DNA of 64,000 nucleotides from Cryomorpha ignava (GTDB taxonomy: Bacteria; Bacteroidota; Bacteroidia; Flavobacteriales_D; Cryomorphaceae): contig NZ_JAAGVY010000005.1 of NCBI RefSeq assembly GCF_010686655.1, forward strand, positions 94,303 to 158,302. The letters are read 5' to 3'. The translations under genes were made by a program, and so were the position numbers. How positions within the stretch are numbered: position 1 is the first letter of the stretch; each line of letters opens with the position of its first letter. The notes beneath the pieces are model-generated. The model was given only the letters and a program-made list of their open reading frames with translations. It was not told the DNA's origin and searched no databases. Positions 37,778 through 47,567 of the stretch are shown piece by piece.

Positions 37778-40700
37778 TTAGTTTAATACAACCAACTTCT
37801 CAAATTTTTCAACCTGTTCGCCTGAAGGATTTCTAACGGCTAATTTATAAACATATACTCCGGTAGCCAACCGGTCGCCGTAATCGTCGCGCCCATCCCA
37901 AGCAATAGGTTCATTACGAAACCCATCTGTATTAGATACAGTATTTATAGATTTAACAAGTTTTCCGCTGATGGTGTATATCTGAACAAGAACGTTCAAG
38001 AACTCACAGCTTTGGTTATGTTCAAAATAAAATTCGGTATGGGTTGTAAAAGGATTGGGATAATTTAGCACTCTGGTAATAGAAAAATCTTCATTATCTG
38101 ACACCACAAATTCAATTTCAGTCTCGTTTGAATTGTTGTGCACATCCCAAACTTTCAATTTAATATTGTGCTTACCCGGCTCAAGTTTATCAAACTGGTA
38201 CTGCACTTTTCCACTTTTGAAGGTGTTGAGATCAGATTCGTAATAATCATTCAGCACCATAGCATTGCTTTCATCGCCATCTATTACTGCTGTAATATCA
38301 TGGCCTATTCCGCTACCTACCGTATTAATTCCATTTTCATCAAATATGGTGGCAACCAGGATAGGTGTATCGTTGGTATAACCTCCGAACACAAAATTCT
38401 CGTCATTCAGATATACATTCAATTCGGGCCCCGTACCATCATTTACAGCATTGGGGTCTCTGCTTCCTATTTTCAGGCTGTCCTCATAACCAGTAGCATC
38501 GTTTACATCGCTCATTGCGTAAAGGCTAATGCGCGCGGTACTGTCTATCGCAAAAGAAATATCTTTTGGAATAACAAAATCAAATGTAAAGAGTCCATTT
38601 TTCACTTCAGCGTTTCCTTTATAAACCACATTTTCTTGTGAAGGATACGTAAACGGGACACTGCCGGATTTATTTGCAAGCGTTTCTTTTATTTCAACAC
38701 GGTCAAAAACGGTAGCATTCAACCTACCATTAAAATTACCGAGCGTTGATCCGTTTTCAGTAGTAACGTGTCCATTTACGCGCACAACACCTAAAGCTTT
38801 TAATGTATCAACAGCATTTCCAAGAGTGTCGGTAATAGACAAGACTGACGCAATATATCTAGGCACAGCCATAGGAATTGCCGGGTCTCCAATAAGGCTA
38901 AAGTTGCGCAGATTTGACGAACCAGAACTCAGCGAAGTGGCATTTTTAGCTTCGCGGCACGGATCTCCTACCCTGATTACAACTTCACCTTCGGGTCGAT
39001 TAAAGAACGCCTCGTAAAACGCATCGTTTAAAACTTTGTTTGGGCCTGAATATACGAGCCTGGTGGTAGTTAAAAGCGTTATCGCTCCACCATTCCCATT
39101 CAGAAGGGCAAGCTCACCAGCCGAGGTAAATAGAGGGTCGTCGTAACGCGTAAACTCGCAAGTAGCTGTAATAAAAACAGGGAGTTTAGCACCATTTCCC
39201 CAATTGAGTATCATAGGAATATCGAGAATTCTTTCGGCTGCCAAACCGAGCTCGCCCCCGTGTCCTACATAATTCATTATAAATGCTCCATTTTCCACAG
39301 TTCTCTCAATTGCTTTATTTGCAGCGGGATACCGCGCACCACCAGGAGTAGCCACCTCGGGAAAAGCATCTATAAAAATGCGTTCAATATTGTAGTCGCG
39401 CGAGTAACTTTCAATAATATTAGAGTAGCTCATTGCGCCACTCATGTGTGTATTGTTGTCTTCATCATCGGCTACCAACACAATAGAATTACGCCACGCG
39501 CCAAAATTGGTAGTATTGTCGCCACATACGGTGCAATCGTCATAAAAAGTTTGAGGCTTTATTTCCACATACTTTCTGATTTTGTTTACAACAGAATTCG
39601 CTTCCTGCTTATTTTTCGCCACAATTCTACCCACGGCCATATCCATCAGATCTCGTGAATCTTCGCCGTCATCGTCAGAGAGCAGTGTAAAATAATCGTC
39701 GCTTACATAAGAATTAGTTGGCGAAAGTGAATTTGCCGATTGAAATGTAGGTATCAGGTTGGTATTACCGGGTGTAAAATTTTTGTTGTCGTAAGAGCCA
39801 TCGCCAAAAAGGAGTAAGTACCGTGTCATTAGAGCTTCATTGCCATTAGCGCGGTCGTATAACATTTTCATAAACCACTTTATTGCAGTTACATCGCGCA
39901 TGCCGGATGAAAATTCATTGTAAATCTCTTCCAACCTCACCACCTGAACATTCAGCGGATCGAGCTCATAATTACGGTGCAAATCTGCCAAATCTTCGGC
40001 ATTATCCATAAGCAGCGAAGGAGCCACAATAATCATATCTATTCGCTCGCTACCACCAAGCGCATGAAGATTTTGATTTTGAACAGATCCAAAAAGTGTA
40101 GGAGTCTTAAAGCCTGAATTAAATCCTATAAATTCTCTTAGAATTTCAGTAGATAAAGTAAACACCGCCTGATCGCCGATTCTGTTAAAACTCACGCTGC
40201 GTGCATTCGTTGGGTCGGTAACGTCCCATATCTGAGTTTGTAGAGATACATTAGCGACAGTAAAACGGGAGGTAGTGCCCACTCCTACAGATTTTGCATC
40301 ACGAAAAGCCATTTGATTTCCGGTCATTCGAAGTTTTCTGCGCGTATTAATGTTAAGCCAGTCAAGCCAGCCGGTAGCAGATGGCGCATTTTTTTGATAA
40401 TTGATATTAATATTTAAAGCCGGACTGGCATTAGTAAGTCGTACTTCCAGATTTCTGACTACTCCAAAATTACTCGTGCCCGATCCCGACACCGCACTGG
40501 CCGTCACCACATTTTCAACACCATTCACTCCCAGCGTAAAAATACAGGTTCCAGGTACAGTAGTGCGCGAAAGCACACTGGCTCGAACTACAGTTTCTGC
40601 TGTAGGATCAAGATTTGGAAAAGTATATATCTCACCACTATAATTATATGTAGTCTGAACGTCAAATTTCTCACCATACCAATCTCGGCCACTTCTCAGC

Positions 40701-41662
40701 ATGTTCTCACGATCTACCTCATGAAAGGTGTAATCATTAAAAGTGATGGATTCATAATTAGGCGGATTTCCTGAAGATGCCAGACTTGTGACTCTTGCCG
40801 GCATATCGCCTGTATTTATACCAATAAAATAATAAGACGTATCAACATAGTTGTGTTTATGATGATCAAAAAGCTCGGTAGCATTATTATAAGTCCATTT
40901 ATCCGGCCCCTTGGCATAAAAAAGAATATAATCCGTATCGTCAAATGATTCATCGCCTTCTCCTTCTACCACAATTTTGTTAAGCACTAAGTCATCTGGT
41001 CTATCCACACTATTTTCAAAAGGCAACTGGCCGTAGCCATTTCCATAAATATTGAGCGATTGCGGATTTAAAACGTCCACATCTATTCCCAAGGTTTGCA
41101 GATCAGATTTGGTGATTTTATACATCCCATCTTCAGCAACTCCTATTTTGTACCATTCGCCTTGAGCGAGAACACTATTATTTACAAAACTTGCCGATTT
41201 TGCTCTGGTAGAAATCCTATTTTGCTTCATATTTAATTTAAAGCTAGAAATAAGCTTTACCGAATTAGACCCGAATTTAAGAGCTGCAGGGAATTTATAC
41301 AGCAAATAATTAATCCCTCTTTCTTCTTTCACACTCCACTCAAACCCCTCATTTACAGAGCTCGGAATACCAGGCGACAATACTTTACCCCGCGCCGCTT
41401 TTTCAATAAAGTCTATAGGTGTAATAGAGACATCAGTAGCCACCATTCCCTTGCCAAGCTCGAACTTGCCAAGGTAGTAAGGTGCATAGGCATTTTCTTC
41501 TATTTGCTCACAAATAGTGCATTCAGGAACCGTTATTTCACTTCCGTTTAATGTATAGGAAGAAAATTCTTCACTCCATTTTATGGTTGTGTTTTCGCGT
41601 TGCTGAGCCTGCATTACAGCGGGTAACAACGTATATAACAGCACTATGGTTGATATTCGCAT
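37778..41662 (-). CDS. porU: Type IX secretion sortase PorU
   Basis: The 1294-residue protein is a C25 (gingipain-like) cysteine protease that removes T9SS C-terminal domains and attaches cargo to the surface. A signal peptide is at the start (MRISTIVLLYTLLPAVMQAQ). The catalytic His801 is in MNYVGHGGELG and Cys835 in FITATCEFTRYDDP. The C-terminus has a T9SS-type beta domain (FLNVLVQIYTISGKLVKSI ... GVYVYKLAVRN). It is followed by porV. The start faces the porP/sprF-like gene across 223 bp. Confidence 0.95.
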   Translation of the reverse strand: MRISTIVLLYTLLPAVMQAQQRENTTIKWSEEFSSYTLNGSEITVPECTICEQIEENAYAPYYLGKFELGKGMVATDVSITPIDFIEKAARGKVLSPGIPSSVNEGFEWSVKEERGINYLLYKFPAALKFGSNSVKLISSFKLNMKQNRISTRAKSASFVNNSVLAQGEWYKIGVAEDGMYKITKSDLQTLGIDVDVLNPQSLNIYGNGYGQLPFENSVDRPDDLVLNKIVVEGEGDESFDDTDYILFYAKGPDKWTYNNATELFDHHKHNYVDTSYYFIGINTGDMPARVTSLASSGNPPNYESITFNDYTFHEVDRENMLRSGRDWYGEKFDVQTTYNYSGEIYTFPNLDPTAETVVRASVLSRTTVPGTCIFTLGVNGVENVVTASAVSGSGTSNFGVVRNLEVRLTNASPALNININYQKNAPSATGWLDWLNINTRRKLRMTGNQMAFRDAKSVGVGTTSRFTVANVSLQTQIWDVTDPTNARSVSFNRIGDQAVFTLSTEILREFIGFNSGFKTPTLFGSVQNQNLHALGGSERIDMIIVAPSLLMDNAEDLADLHRNYELDPLNVQVVRLEEIYNEFSSGMRDVTAIKWFMKMLYDRANGNEALMTRYLLLFGDGSYDNKNFTPGNTNLIPTFQSANSLSPTNSYVSDDYFTLLSDDDGEDSRDLMDMAVGRIVAKNKQEANSVVNKIRKYVEIKPQTFYDDCTVCGDNTTNFGAWRNSIVLVADDEDNNTHMSGAMSYSNIIESYSRDYNIERIFIDAFPEVATPGGARYPAANKAIERTVENGAFIMNYVGHGGELGLAAERILDIPMILNWGNGAKLPVFITATCEFTRYDDPLFTSAGELALLNGNGGAITLLTTTRLVYSGPNKVLNDAFYEAFFNRPEGEVVIRVGDPCREAKNATSLSSGSSNLRNFSLIGDPAIPMAVPRYIASVLSITDTLGNAVDTLKALGVVRVNGHVTTENGSTLGNFNGRLNATVFDRVEIKETLANKSGSVPFTYPSQENVVYKGNAEVKNGLFTFDFVIPKDISFAIDSTARISLYAMSDVNDATGYEDSLKIGSRDPNAVNDGTGPELNVYLNDENFVFGGYTNDTPILVATIFDENGINTVGSGIGHDITAVIDGDESNAMVLNDYYESDLNTFKSGKVQYQFDKLEPGKHNIKLKVWDVHNNSNETEIEFVVSDNEDFSITRVLNYPNPFTTHTEFYFEHNQSCEFLNVLVQIYTISGKLVKSINTVSNTDGFRNEPIAWDGRDDYGDRLATGVYVYKLAVRNPSGEQVEKFEKLVVLN

Positions 41663-41885
41663 CTTAATAATGATTAACTTGGTAGAGCCATAAATACAAT
41701 CTTCTAAAAGATTTCTCCCAAAGAATGTTGAAACATCCTTTATAAATAAGTATTTTTAACCTCAAACAATGCAAAAACGAGTGAAGCAAAATTATATTGT
41801 ACGCTTAGAATTAATGCTCGGGGTTAGAGTTTAAAAAATTTCGTATAATTGGTGCTTCAAAAAAACTGCATTTTTACCAAACTAT

Positions 41886-42863
41886 ATGTTGAGGAAAACC
41901 ATTGTATTAACAATTATACTTAGTACGATATGTTGTTTTAGCTTCGTGCAAAACGTATCTGCCCAAGATCCTTCATTTACGCAATACTACGCTAATCCGC
42001 TCTATTTGAACCCTGCTCTTGCGGGTACAAATAAGTGTCCGCGTATGGTGTTAAATTTTAGAAATCAATGGCCTGCCCTTGACGGAAATTTTGTGACCAC
42101 TGCGGCGTCATATGATCAATATGTTGACGCAATTAACGGCGGTTTGGGCTTTTATGTGATGAATGACAATGCCGGAAGAGGCACTTTAAATTCGTTTAAT
42201 ATTAATGGAATCTATTCCTATCAACTTACATTATCCAAATCTTTTTCGATGGTTGTGGGCTTCCAAGGCACCTATTTCCAAAGGTCATTAGACTGGAGTA
42301 AACTAACCTTTGGTGATCAGATTGATCCGCGACGTGGTTTTATTTACGAAACCCAAGACACTCCCCGAGGAGGAACAGTAGATAATGTTGACTTTTCTAC
42401 AGGGGCAGTTGTATTTAGTGAAAACTTTTATGCGGGTATTGCCGTACACCACTTATTTGAACCAAATGAGTCGTTAATTGTGGCAGAATCTCCATTAGAA
42501 AGAAAATACACATTCCACGCAGGAGCTACCATTCCTGTAAATAAAGATGTGCGCGGAGAAACGGAAACAACCATTTCTCCAAACTTTCTGTACCAGCGTC
42601 AATTTGACTTTGTACAGTACAACATTGGAGTTTATGTGAAGCGCGGACCTCTTATTGGTGGTGTGTGGTATCGCTTTGAAGATTCAATTATTGCACTTAT
42701 GGGTGTTGAGACAGACAGATTTAAGGTAGGCTATAGCTATGACCTTACTACAAGCCCCCTGAGCACCAAGACGGCCGGGTCGCATGAAATTTCATTTGCA
42801 TTAAATTTCAATTGCCGACCACAAAAGAAAAAGTTTAGGGCAATAAATTGCCCACAGTTTTAG
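41886..42863 (+). CDS. PorP/SprF-family type IX secretion membrane protein
   Basis: The 325-residue protein has a signal peptide and the family start QDPSFTQYYANPLYLNPALAGT, then an NQWPAL motif and beta-barrel strands (GGVWYRF, FKVGYSYDLTTSPL). Many Bacteroidota have several paralogues, each paired with a particular large adhesin; which cargo this one serves cannot be deduced. It is 37 bp upstream of gldJ and probably in the same transcript. Confidence 0.92.
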   Translation: MLRKTIVLTIILSTICCFSFVQNVSAQDPSFTQYYANPLYLNPALAGTNKCPRMVLNFRNQWPALDGNFVTTAASYDQYVDAINGGLGFYVMNDNAGRGTLNSFNINGIYSYQLTLSKSFSMVVGFQGTYFQRSLDWSKLTFGDQIDPRRGFIYETQDTPRGGTVDNVDFSTGAVVFSENFYAGIAVHHLFEPNESLIVAESPLERKYTFHAGATIPVNKDVRGETETTISPNFLYQRQFDFVQYNIGVYVKRGPLIGGVWYRFEDSIIALMGVETDRFKVGYSYDLTTSPLSTKTAGSHEISFALNFNCRPQKKKFRAINCPQF

Positions 42864-42900
42864 TTTTAGTCTGAAGAAACCTGCATTAGATATAATAAGC

Positions 42901-44640
42901 ATGAAAACCAACACAAGCACATTAATCAGTTCCCTGGCTCTTGCCTTCGCTGCGCTTACTTTAAGTTCGTGCAATTATGAAAGTAGCAACGCCACCGGGT
43001 GGAATTACAATGATTCAAAAAATGGTGGCTTCGAAAAAGCTCCTGACTATGGCCAGGAAACCGGCCCTGGTTTGGTTCTTATTGAAGGTGGTTCATTTAC
43101 AATGGGTGCCACAGAAGAAATGCTCACAGATAAGTGGAGCAATATTCCCAGAAGGGCGACTGTATCATCTTTTTATATGGATGAAACTGAGGTAACAAAT
43201 ATATACTGGCGCGAATATCTGTACTGGTTACAACGCGTTTATAGTGCCGACTATCCCGAAATTTATGACAAAGCTCTACCAGACACGCTTGTATGGCGTT
43301 CAAAGCTAGCGTATAATGAACCTTATGTAGATTATTATCTGCGCCACCCCTCTTATAACAACTACCCGGTAGTTGGGGTTAACTGGTTACAAGCCAATGA
43401 CTTTTGCGCATGGAGAAGCGATCGTGTAAACGAGGCTATTCTTATTCGTGAAGGGTTGTTTGAACATTTTCCGCAACAAATTAATGAAGATCATTTTAGT
43501 ACAGACGCATATTATTCCGGTCAATATGAAAGTGGCAAGCGTGTAGATGGATTGCCTGATCTTGATCCAGATAAAGAGTTTAGAAATGTCCGCATGGAAG
43601 ATGGTATTCTTCTACCACGCTACCGACTACCAACAGAAGCAGAATGGGAATATGCAGCTTACGGTCTGATTGGAAACTCATATCAGGAACTTATTACAGA
43701 AAGAAAAGTATATCCATGGAATGGACACTACGTACGTGAAGGCAATAACAATAGCCGCTATTACGGCGAGTTTGTAGCCAATTTTGTGCGCGGCCGCGGT
43801 GATTACATGGGTGTTGCAGGTTCGCTAAATGATAATGCTGATGTAACTGCACCTGTATTTAGCTACGAGCCAAATGATTATGGCCTTTATAACATGGCAG
43901 GCAATGTAAGCGAATGGGTCATGGACGTTTATCGTCCGCTTAGCCATGAAGATGTGGATGAGTTCAGACCATTTCGTGGAAACGTGTATGAAACCAAAGT
44001 GCTAAACAGCGAAGGGAATATTGACGACAAGCTTACCATCGTAACCTATGATGTGGCAGGTGTAAACAAATACTTGAAAGACTTTAGCAAGCTAACGGAA
44101 GGAAAATTAAATGCGGAAGAAGCGCAATTGATGGAAAACCTGATGGCTGCATCAGATCAGGCTTCAGAAAGATTTAATGACGGTAAGGCAGATGAGGCTT
44201 ATACTTTAGTGCGCGACGGAATACAGCAAATAAGATCTAGCAATGTGCGAATCGCTCCAGAGCTAATCAGCGGTATGGGTCAATTTGTAGAAGATACTCC
44301 CGGAGATCTGCGCATGAGAAAAGTGAGACCTGAAGAAAATATAGATCGTGACAACTATAGACTAGCCGATAACATTAATTACCGCGACGGTGATGCACAA
44401 TCTACAAAAGATTATTTGAGCCCCGCAGTTAACGACAATAGCATGTACGATTACGGTTCTTCTACACTTATTAGCAATAGATCTCGTGTGTATAAAGGTG
44501 GAAGTTGGAGAGATCGCGCCTACTATTTGAGCCCGGGTACACGTCGCTTTATGGATGAGCGCAAAGCCACTGCTACAATTGGATTCAGATGTGCAATGGA
44601 TCGTGTGGGAAGTCCGAAAGGGCTTAATCAGGGAAAATAA
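42901..44640 (+). CDS. gldJ: Gliding motility / T9SS lipoprotein GldJ
   Basis: The 579-residue protein has a lipoprotein signal ending LTLSSC (lipidated Cys24) and a split formylglycine-generating (SUMF1) fold: GPGLVLIEGGSFTMGATEE, MDETEVTNIYWREYL, RLPTEAEWEYAAYG, YNMAGNVSEWVMDVY, and YKGGSWRDRAYYLSPGTRRF ... IGFRCAM. GldJ is needed for gliding and stabilises other Gld proteins. A strong terminator follows, so this ends the operon. Confidence 0.93.
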   Translation: MKTNTSTLISSLALAFAALTLSSCNYESSNATGWNYNDSKNGGFEKAPDYGQETGPGLVLIEGGSFTMGATEEMLTDKWSNIPRRATVSSFYMDETEVTNIYWREYLYWLQRVYSADYPEIYDKALPDTLVWRSKLAYNEPYVDYYLRHPSYNNYPVVGVNWLQANDFCAWRSDRVNEAILIREGLFEHFPQQINEDHFSTDAYYSGQYESGKRVDGLPDLDPDKEFRNVRMEDGILLPRYRLPTEAEWEYAAYGLIGNSYQELITERKVYPWNGHYVREGNNNSRYYGEFVANFVRGRGDYMGVAGSLNDNADVTAPVFSYEPNDYGLYNMAGNVSEWVMDVYRPLSHEDVDEFRPFRGNVYETKVLNSEGNIDDKLTIVTYDVAGVNKYLKDFSKLTEGKLNAEEAQLMENLMAASDQASERFNDGKADEAYTLVRDGIQQIRSSNVRIAPELISGMGQFVEDTPGDLRMRKVRPEENIDRDNYRLADNINYRDGDAQSTKDYLSPAVNDNSMYDYGSSTLISNRSRVYKGGSWRDRAYYLSPGTRRFMDERKATATIGFRCAMDRVGSPKGLNQGK

Positions 44641-44664
44641 CCAACCACTCGTTTAAAACATTTT

Positions 44665-44697
44665 AAAAAGCCGATGCAAGTTAAGCGTCGGCTTTTT
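44665..44697 (+). terminator. Rho-independent terminator after gldJ
   Basis: AAAAAGCCGA and TCGGCTTTTT form a perfect 10-bp stem around a 13-nt loop. The T tract continues on the + strand. Confidence 0.9.
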
Positions 44698-44796
44698 AAT
44701 TTTGATTAAATTTAAGACTTTCTAAGACTGAAATTTAAATCACACAAAAATCAAAAGTGCACTCCACTCTTTTTCACCGTTAATCTATATCGCTCT

Positions 44797-46089
44797 ATGA
44801 CCAAAACTCAGGAACTTTATACTATTTATCAGAGTCATCCACGGGTAAACACCGATACCCGAACAGATCTTAAAGATTCCATCTTTTTTTGCTTAAAGGG
44901 GCCCAATTTTGATGCGAACACTTTTGCGGACGAAGCCCTTAAGAAAGGAGCTGCTCATGTGGTGAGCGACAGCAGCGTAAATGCGGGAAAAGCGAAAATC
45001 ACTGTGGTGCCAAACGTATTGGAGACACTACAGGAGCTCGCTAAACATCACCGCAATATGTTTACTTTCCCAGTTATAGGATTGACGGGAAGCAATGGAA
45101 AAACAACCAATAAGGAATTGATTTCTGCCGTTTTAAGTGAGCGTTTCAAAACGTATTTTACCGAAGGTAATCTCAACAATCATATTGGAGTACCGCTCAC
45201 TTTGCTACGCATTCCGCTAGATGCCGAAATGGCAGTCATAGAAATGGGTGCTAATCATCAGGGCGAAATTCGAGATTTGAGTGCGATATGCCAGCCCGAT
45301 TTCGGAATGATTACCAATATCGGAAAGGCGCACCTCGAAGGATTTGGTGGAGTAGAGGGTGTGATAAAAGGCAAAAAAGAACTTTTTGACTACTTAGAGC
45401 AGAATGGAGGAAAAGTTTTTGTAAACGGAGATGATAAATTGCTTTCAGGTCTTTCAGCAAATCTAAATCGTGTTGTTTTTGGTAAAGATGGTGCAGAATA
45501 TTTTGTTGAAGGCTCTATTATTGAGTCATCCCCGTTTCTTTCTTTCAGGTTTTCTCACCAAGGTGAAGCGAGTAAAGAGATAAAAACCAGTCTTGTAGGC
45601 GCGTATAATTTTTACAACCTTCTTGCCGCATCATGCATAGGAACATATTTTGATGTTGACATGCCCAAAATTGAGCAGGCTCTCAAAAAATACATTCCGA
45701 CAAATAACAGGTCGCAATTACTCAAAACCGAAACCAACGAAGTAATTCTAGATTCCTACAATGCCAATCCGAGTAGTATGGAAGCCGCCGTTGATAGTCT
45801 GAATGATCAAAAATCGACTTCAAAATACGCGCTCCTAGGAGAAATGCGCGAGCTGGGTGTTACAACCACTGAGGAGCATCAAATTTTAATCGACAAACTC
45901 CATAGGCTTGGAATAAATGCCATTTTGGTGGGAAATGGTTATAAACTATGCGACAAAAAAGATTTTCGCTGGTTCGAAAATTCCATTGATCTGATTGATT
46001 ATCTTAAAGACAATTCCATTAAAAACAGCCTTATCCTGCTTAAAGGTAGCCGGGCAGTAGCTATGGAAAAGGTGGTAGATTTTCTTTAG
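44797..46089 (+). CDS. murF: UDP-N-acetylmuramoyl-tripeptide--D-alanyl-D-alanine ligase
   Basis: The 430-residue protein has the three Mur ligase domains. The P-loop GSNGKTTNKE is at 98-107, with IEMGANHQGEI and ITNIGKAHLEGFGG following. The C-terminal domain carries DSYNANPSSMEAA and LLGEMRELG. It adds D-Ala-D-Ala to the peptidoglycan precursor. It is transcribed alone, away from the usual division and cell wall cluster. Confidence 0.95.
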   Translation: MTKTQELYTIYQSHPRVNTDTRTDLKDSIFFCLKGPNFDANTFADEALKKGAAHVVSDSSVNAGKAKITVVPNVLETLQELAKHHRNMFTFPVIGLTGSNGKTTNKELISAVLSERFKTYFTEGNLNNHIGVPLTLLRIPLDAEMAVIEMGANHQGEIRDLSAICQPDFGMITNIGKAHLEGFGGVEGVIKGKKELFDYLEQNGGKVFVNGDDKLLSGLSANLNRVVFGKDGAEYFVEGSIIESSPFLSFRFSHQGEASKEIKTSLVGAYNFYNLLAASCIGTYFDVDMPKIEQALKKYIPTNNRSQLLKTETNEVILDSYNANPSSMEAAVDSLNDQKSTSKYALLGEMRELGVTTTEEHQILIDKLHRLGINAILVGNGYKLCDKKDFRWFENSIDLIDYLKDNSIKNSLILLKGSRAVAMEKVVDFL

Positions 46090-46368
46090 CTTTAAGCAGT
46101 AAGCTTCTAGCTGCAAGACCATAGGCAGAATCTTTTCTTCAATGCCTGAACTAAATGATTGGCGTGAAGAAACGTACTGCTGCGCATTTCCCGAAACCAA
46201 AACTAACTTTTAATCATCTAACCTACGCCATTATGCAAAAAAGAGAATCCTATTAAACTATTTCTCATTTTCAAATATCCAAGTGAGAAAAAAATTCTTT
46301 TAAAGGTGAAAATCGATTATTGTAGCACTAGTGACTTAAAGCAAGAAGCTTGAGGCTTACAATTAAAA

Positions 46369-47511
46369 TTACTCACCCAAAATAGCTCTAGAAATAACAA
46401 TTTTCTGCACTTCGCTCGTACCTTCATAAATCTGAGTAATCTTAGCGTCGCGCATCATTCGCTCTACGTGGTATTCTTTCACAAAACCATATCCTCCGTG
46501 TACCTGAACAGCCTCTATTGTAGTATCCATGGCCACTTTAGATGCAAACAGCTTAGCTTTTGACGAAGCGAGATCAAAATTCTCATTGTTGTCTTTTTGC
46601 TGCGCTGCTTTAAGACAAAGCAATCGAGCCGCTTCAATATTGGTAGCCATATCGGCAAGTTTAAAAGCGATTGCCTGGTGCTGGTGTATTGGTTTTCCAA
46701 AAGCCTTACGCTCCTTGCTGTAAGCCAAAGCCAATTCGTAAGCTCCGCTGGCGATACCCAATGCCTGCGCCGCAATACCAATCCGCCCGCCACTAAGTGT
46801 TTTCATGGCAAATTTAAATCCAAATCCATCTTCGCCTATTCTGTTTTCCTTTGGAACTTTTACATCCTGAAACATCAGTGTGTGGGTGTCGCTTCCACGA
46901 ATTCCCAGCTTATCTTCTTTGGCACCCACAACAAACCCTTCCATTCCGCGCTCCAGTATAAGACAGTTAATTCCTTTGTGCCCTTTTTCGGCATGAGTTT
47001 GAGCAATAACCAAATAAATGGAGGCAGTTCTACCGTTTGTAATCCAGTTTTTTGTACCATTTACCAAATAGTGGTCACCTTTATCGATAGCAGATGTTCT
47101 CTGCGAAGTAGCATCAGATCCTGCTTCGGGTTCGCTTAGGCAAAAAGCACCTATTTTCTCGCCGGAAGCGAGTGGTTTTAAGTATTTTTGTTTTTGTTCT
47201 TCTGTACCGTATTTTTCAATACCCCAACATACGAGGCTATTGTTAACTGAAACACAAACCGAAGTAGAAGCATCAATTTTAGAAAGCTCTTCCATGGCAA
47301 GAACGTATGATACTGTGTCCATACCGCTTCCACCGTATTTGGGATCAACCATCATTCCCATAAATCCAAGCTCTCCAAGTTGCTTTACTTCATCTTTTGG
47401 AAACCTTTGTTCTGTATCCCTTTCAATTACGCCCGGTTTTAACACATTTTGTGCAAAATCTCTCGCCGCATCTCTTACCGCTTTTTGTTCTTCCGTTAGT
47501 TCGAAATTCAT
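46369..47511 (-). CDS. Short-chain-type acyl-CoA dehydrogenase
   Basis: About 380 residues from the ATG at 47511 (MNFELTEEQKAVRDAARDFA), chosen over an upstream ATG at 47556 because the family begins at this ELTEEQ segment and the promoter-like box lies just beyond. Motifs: GAFCLSEPEAGSDA, YLVNGTKNWITNG, QALGIASGAYELALAYSKERKAFGKPI, and IYEGTSEVQKIVISR with the expected catalytic glutamate. It is an FAD enzyme of acyl-CoA oxidation. Confidence 0.94.
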   Translation of the reverse strand: MNFELTEEQKAVRDAARDFAQNVLKPGVIERDTEQRFPKDEVKQLGELGFMGMMVDPKYGGSGMDTVSYVLAMEELSKIDASTSVCVSVNNSLVCWGIEKYGTEEQKQKYLKPLASGEKIGAFCLSEPEAGSDATSQRTSAIDKGDHYLVNGTKNWITNGRTASIYLVIAQTHAEKGHKGINCLILERGMEGFVVGAKEDKLGIRGSDTHTLMFQDVKVPKENRIGEDGFGFKFAMKTLSGGRIGIAAQALGIASGAYELALAYSKERKAFGKPIHQHQAIAFKLADMATNIEAARLLCLKAAQQKDNNENFDLASSKAKLFASKVAMDTTIEAVQVHGGYGFVKEYHVERMMRDAKITQIYEGTSEVQKIVISRAILGE

Positions 47512-47538
47512 ATTCTTGTGGTTTGTTTTCAGATGGCG

Positions 47539-47546
47539 CAAATTTA
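47539..47546 (-). promoter_or_regulatory. TAAATTTG, -7 box candidate for the acyl-CoA dehydrogenase gene
   Basis: Read on the minus strand the octamer matches TAnnTTTG and sits about 27 bp before the ATG at 47511. It lies only 21 bp from the divergent anmK start, so the two promoters overlap. Confidence 0.4.
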
Positions 47547-47567
47547 TAGTTTTCAATTCATATAATC

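Noticed and set aside
46597..47139. 180-residue + frame
   Set aside because: It is antisense to the acyl-CoA dehydrogenase gene, which has all family motifs.
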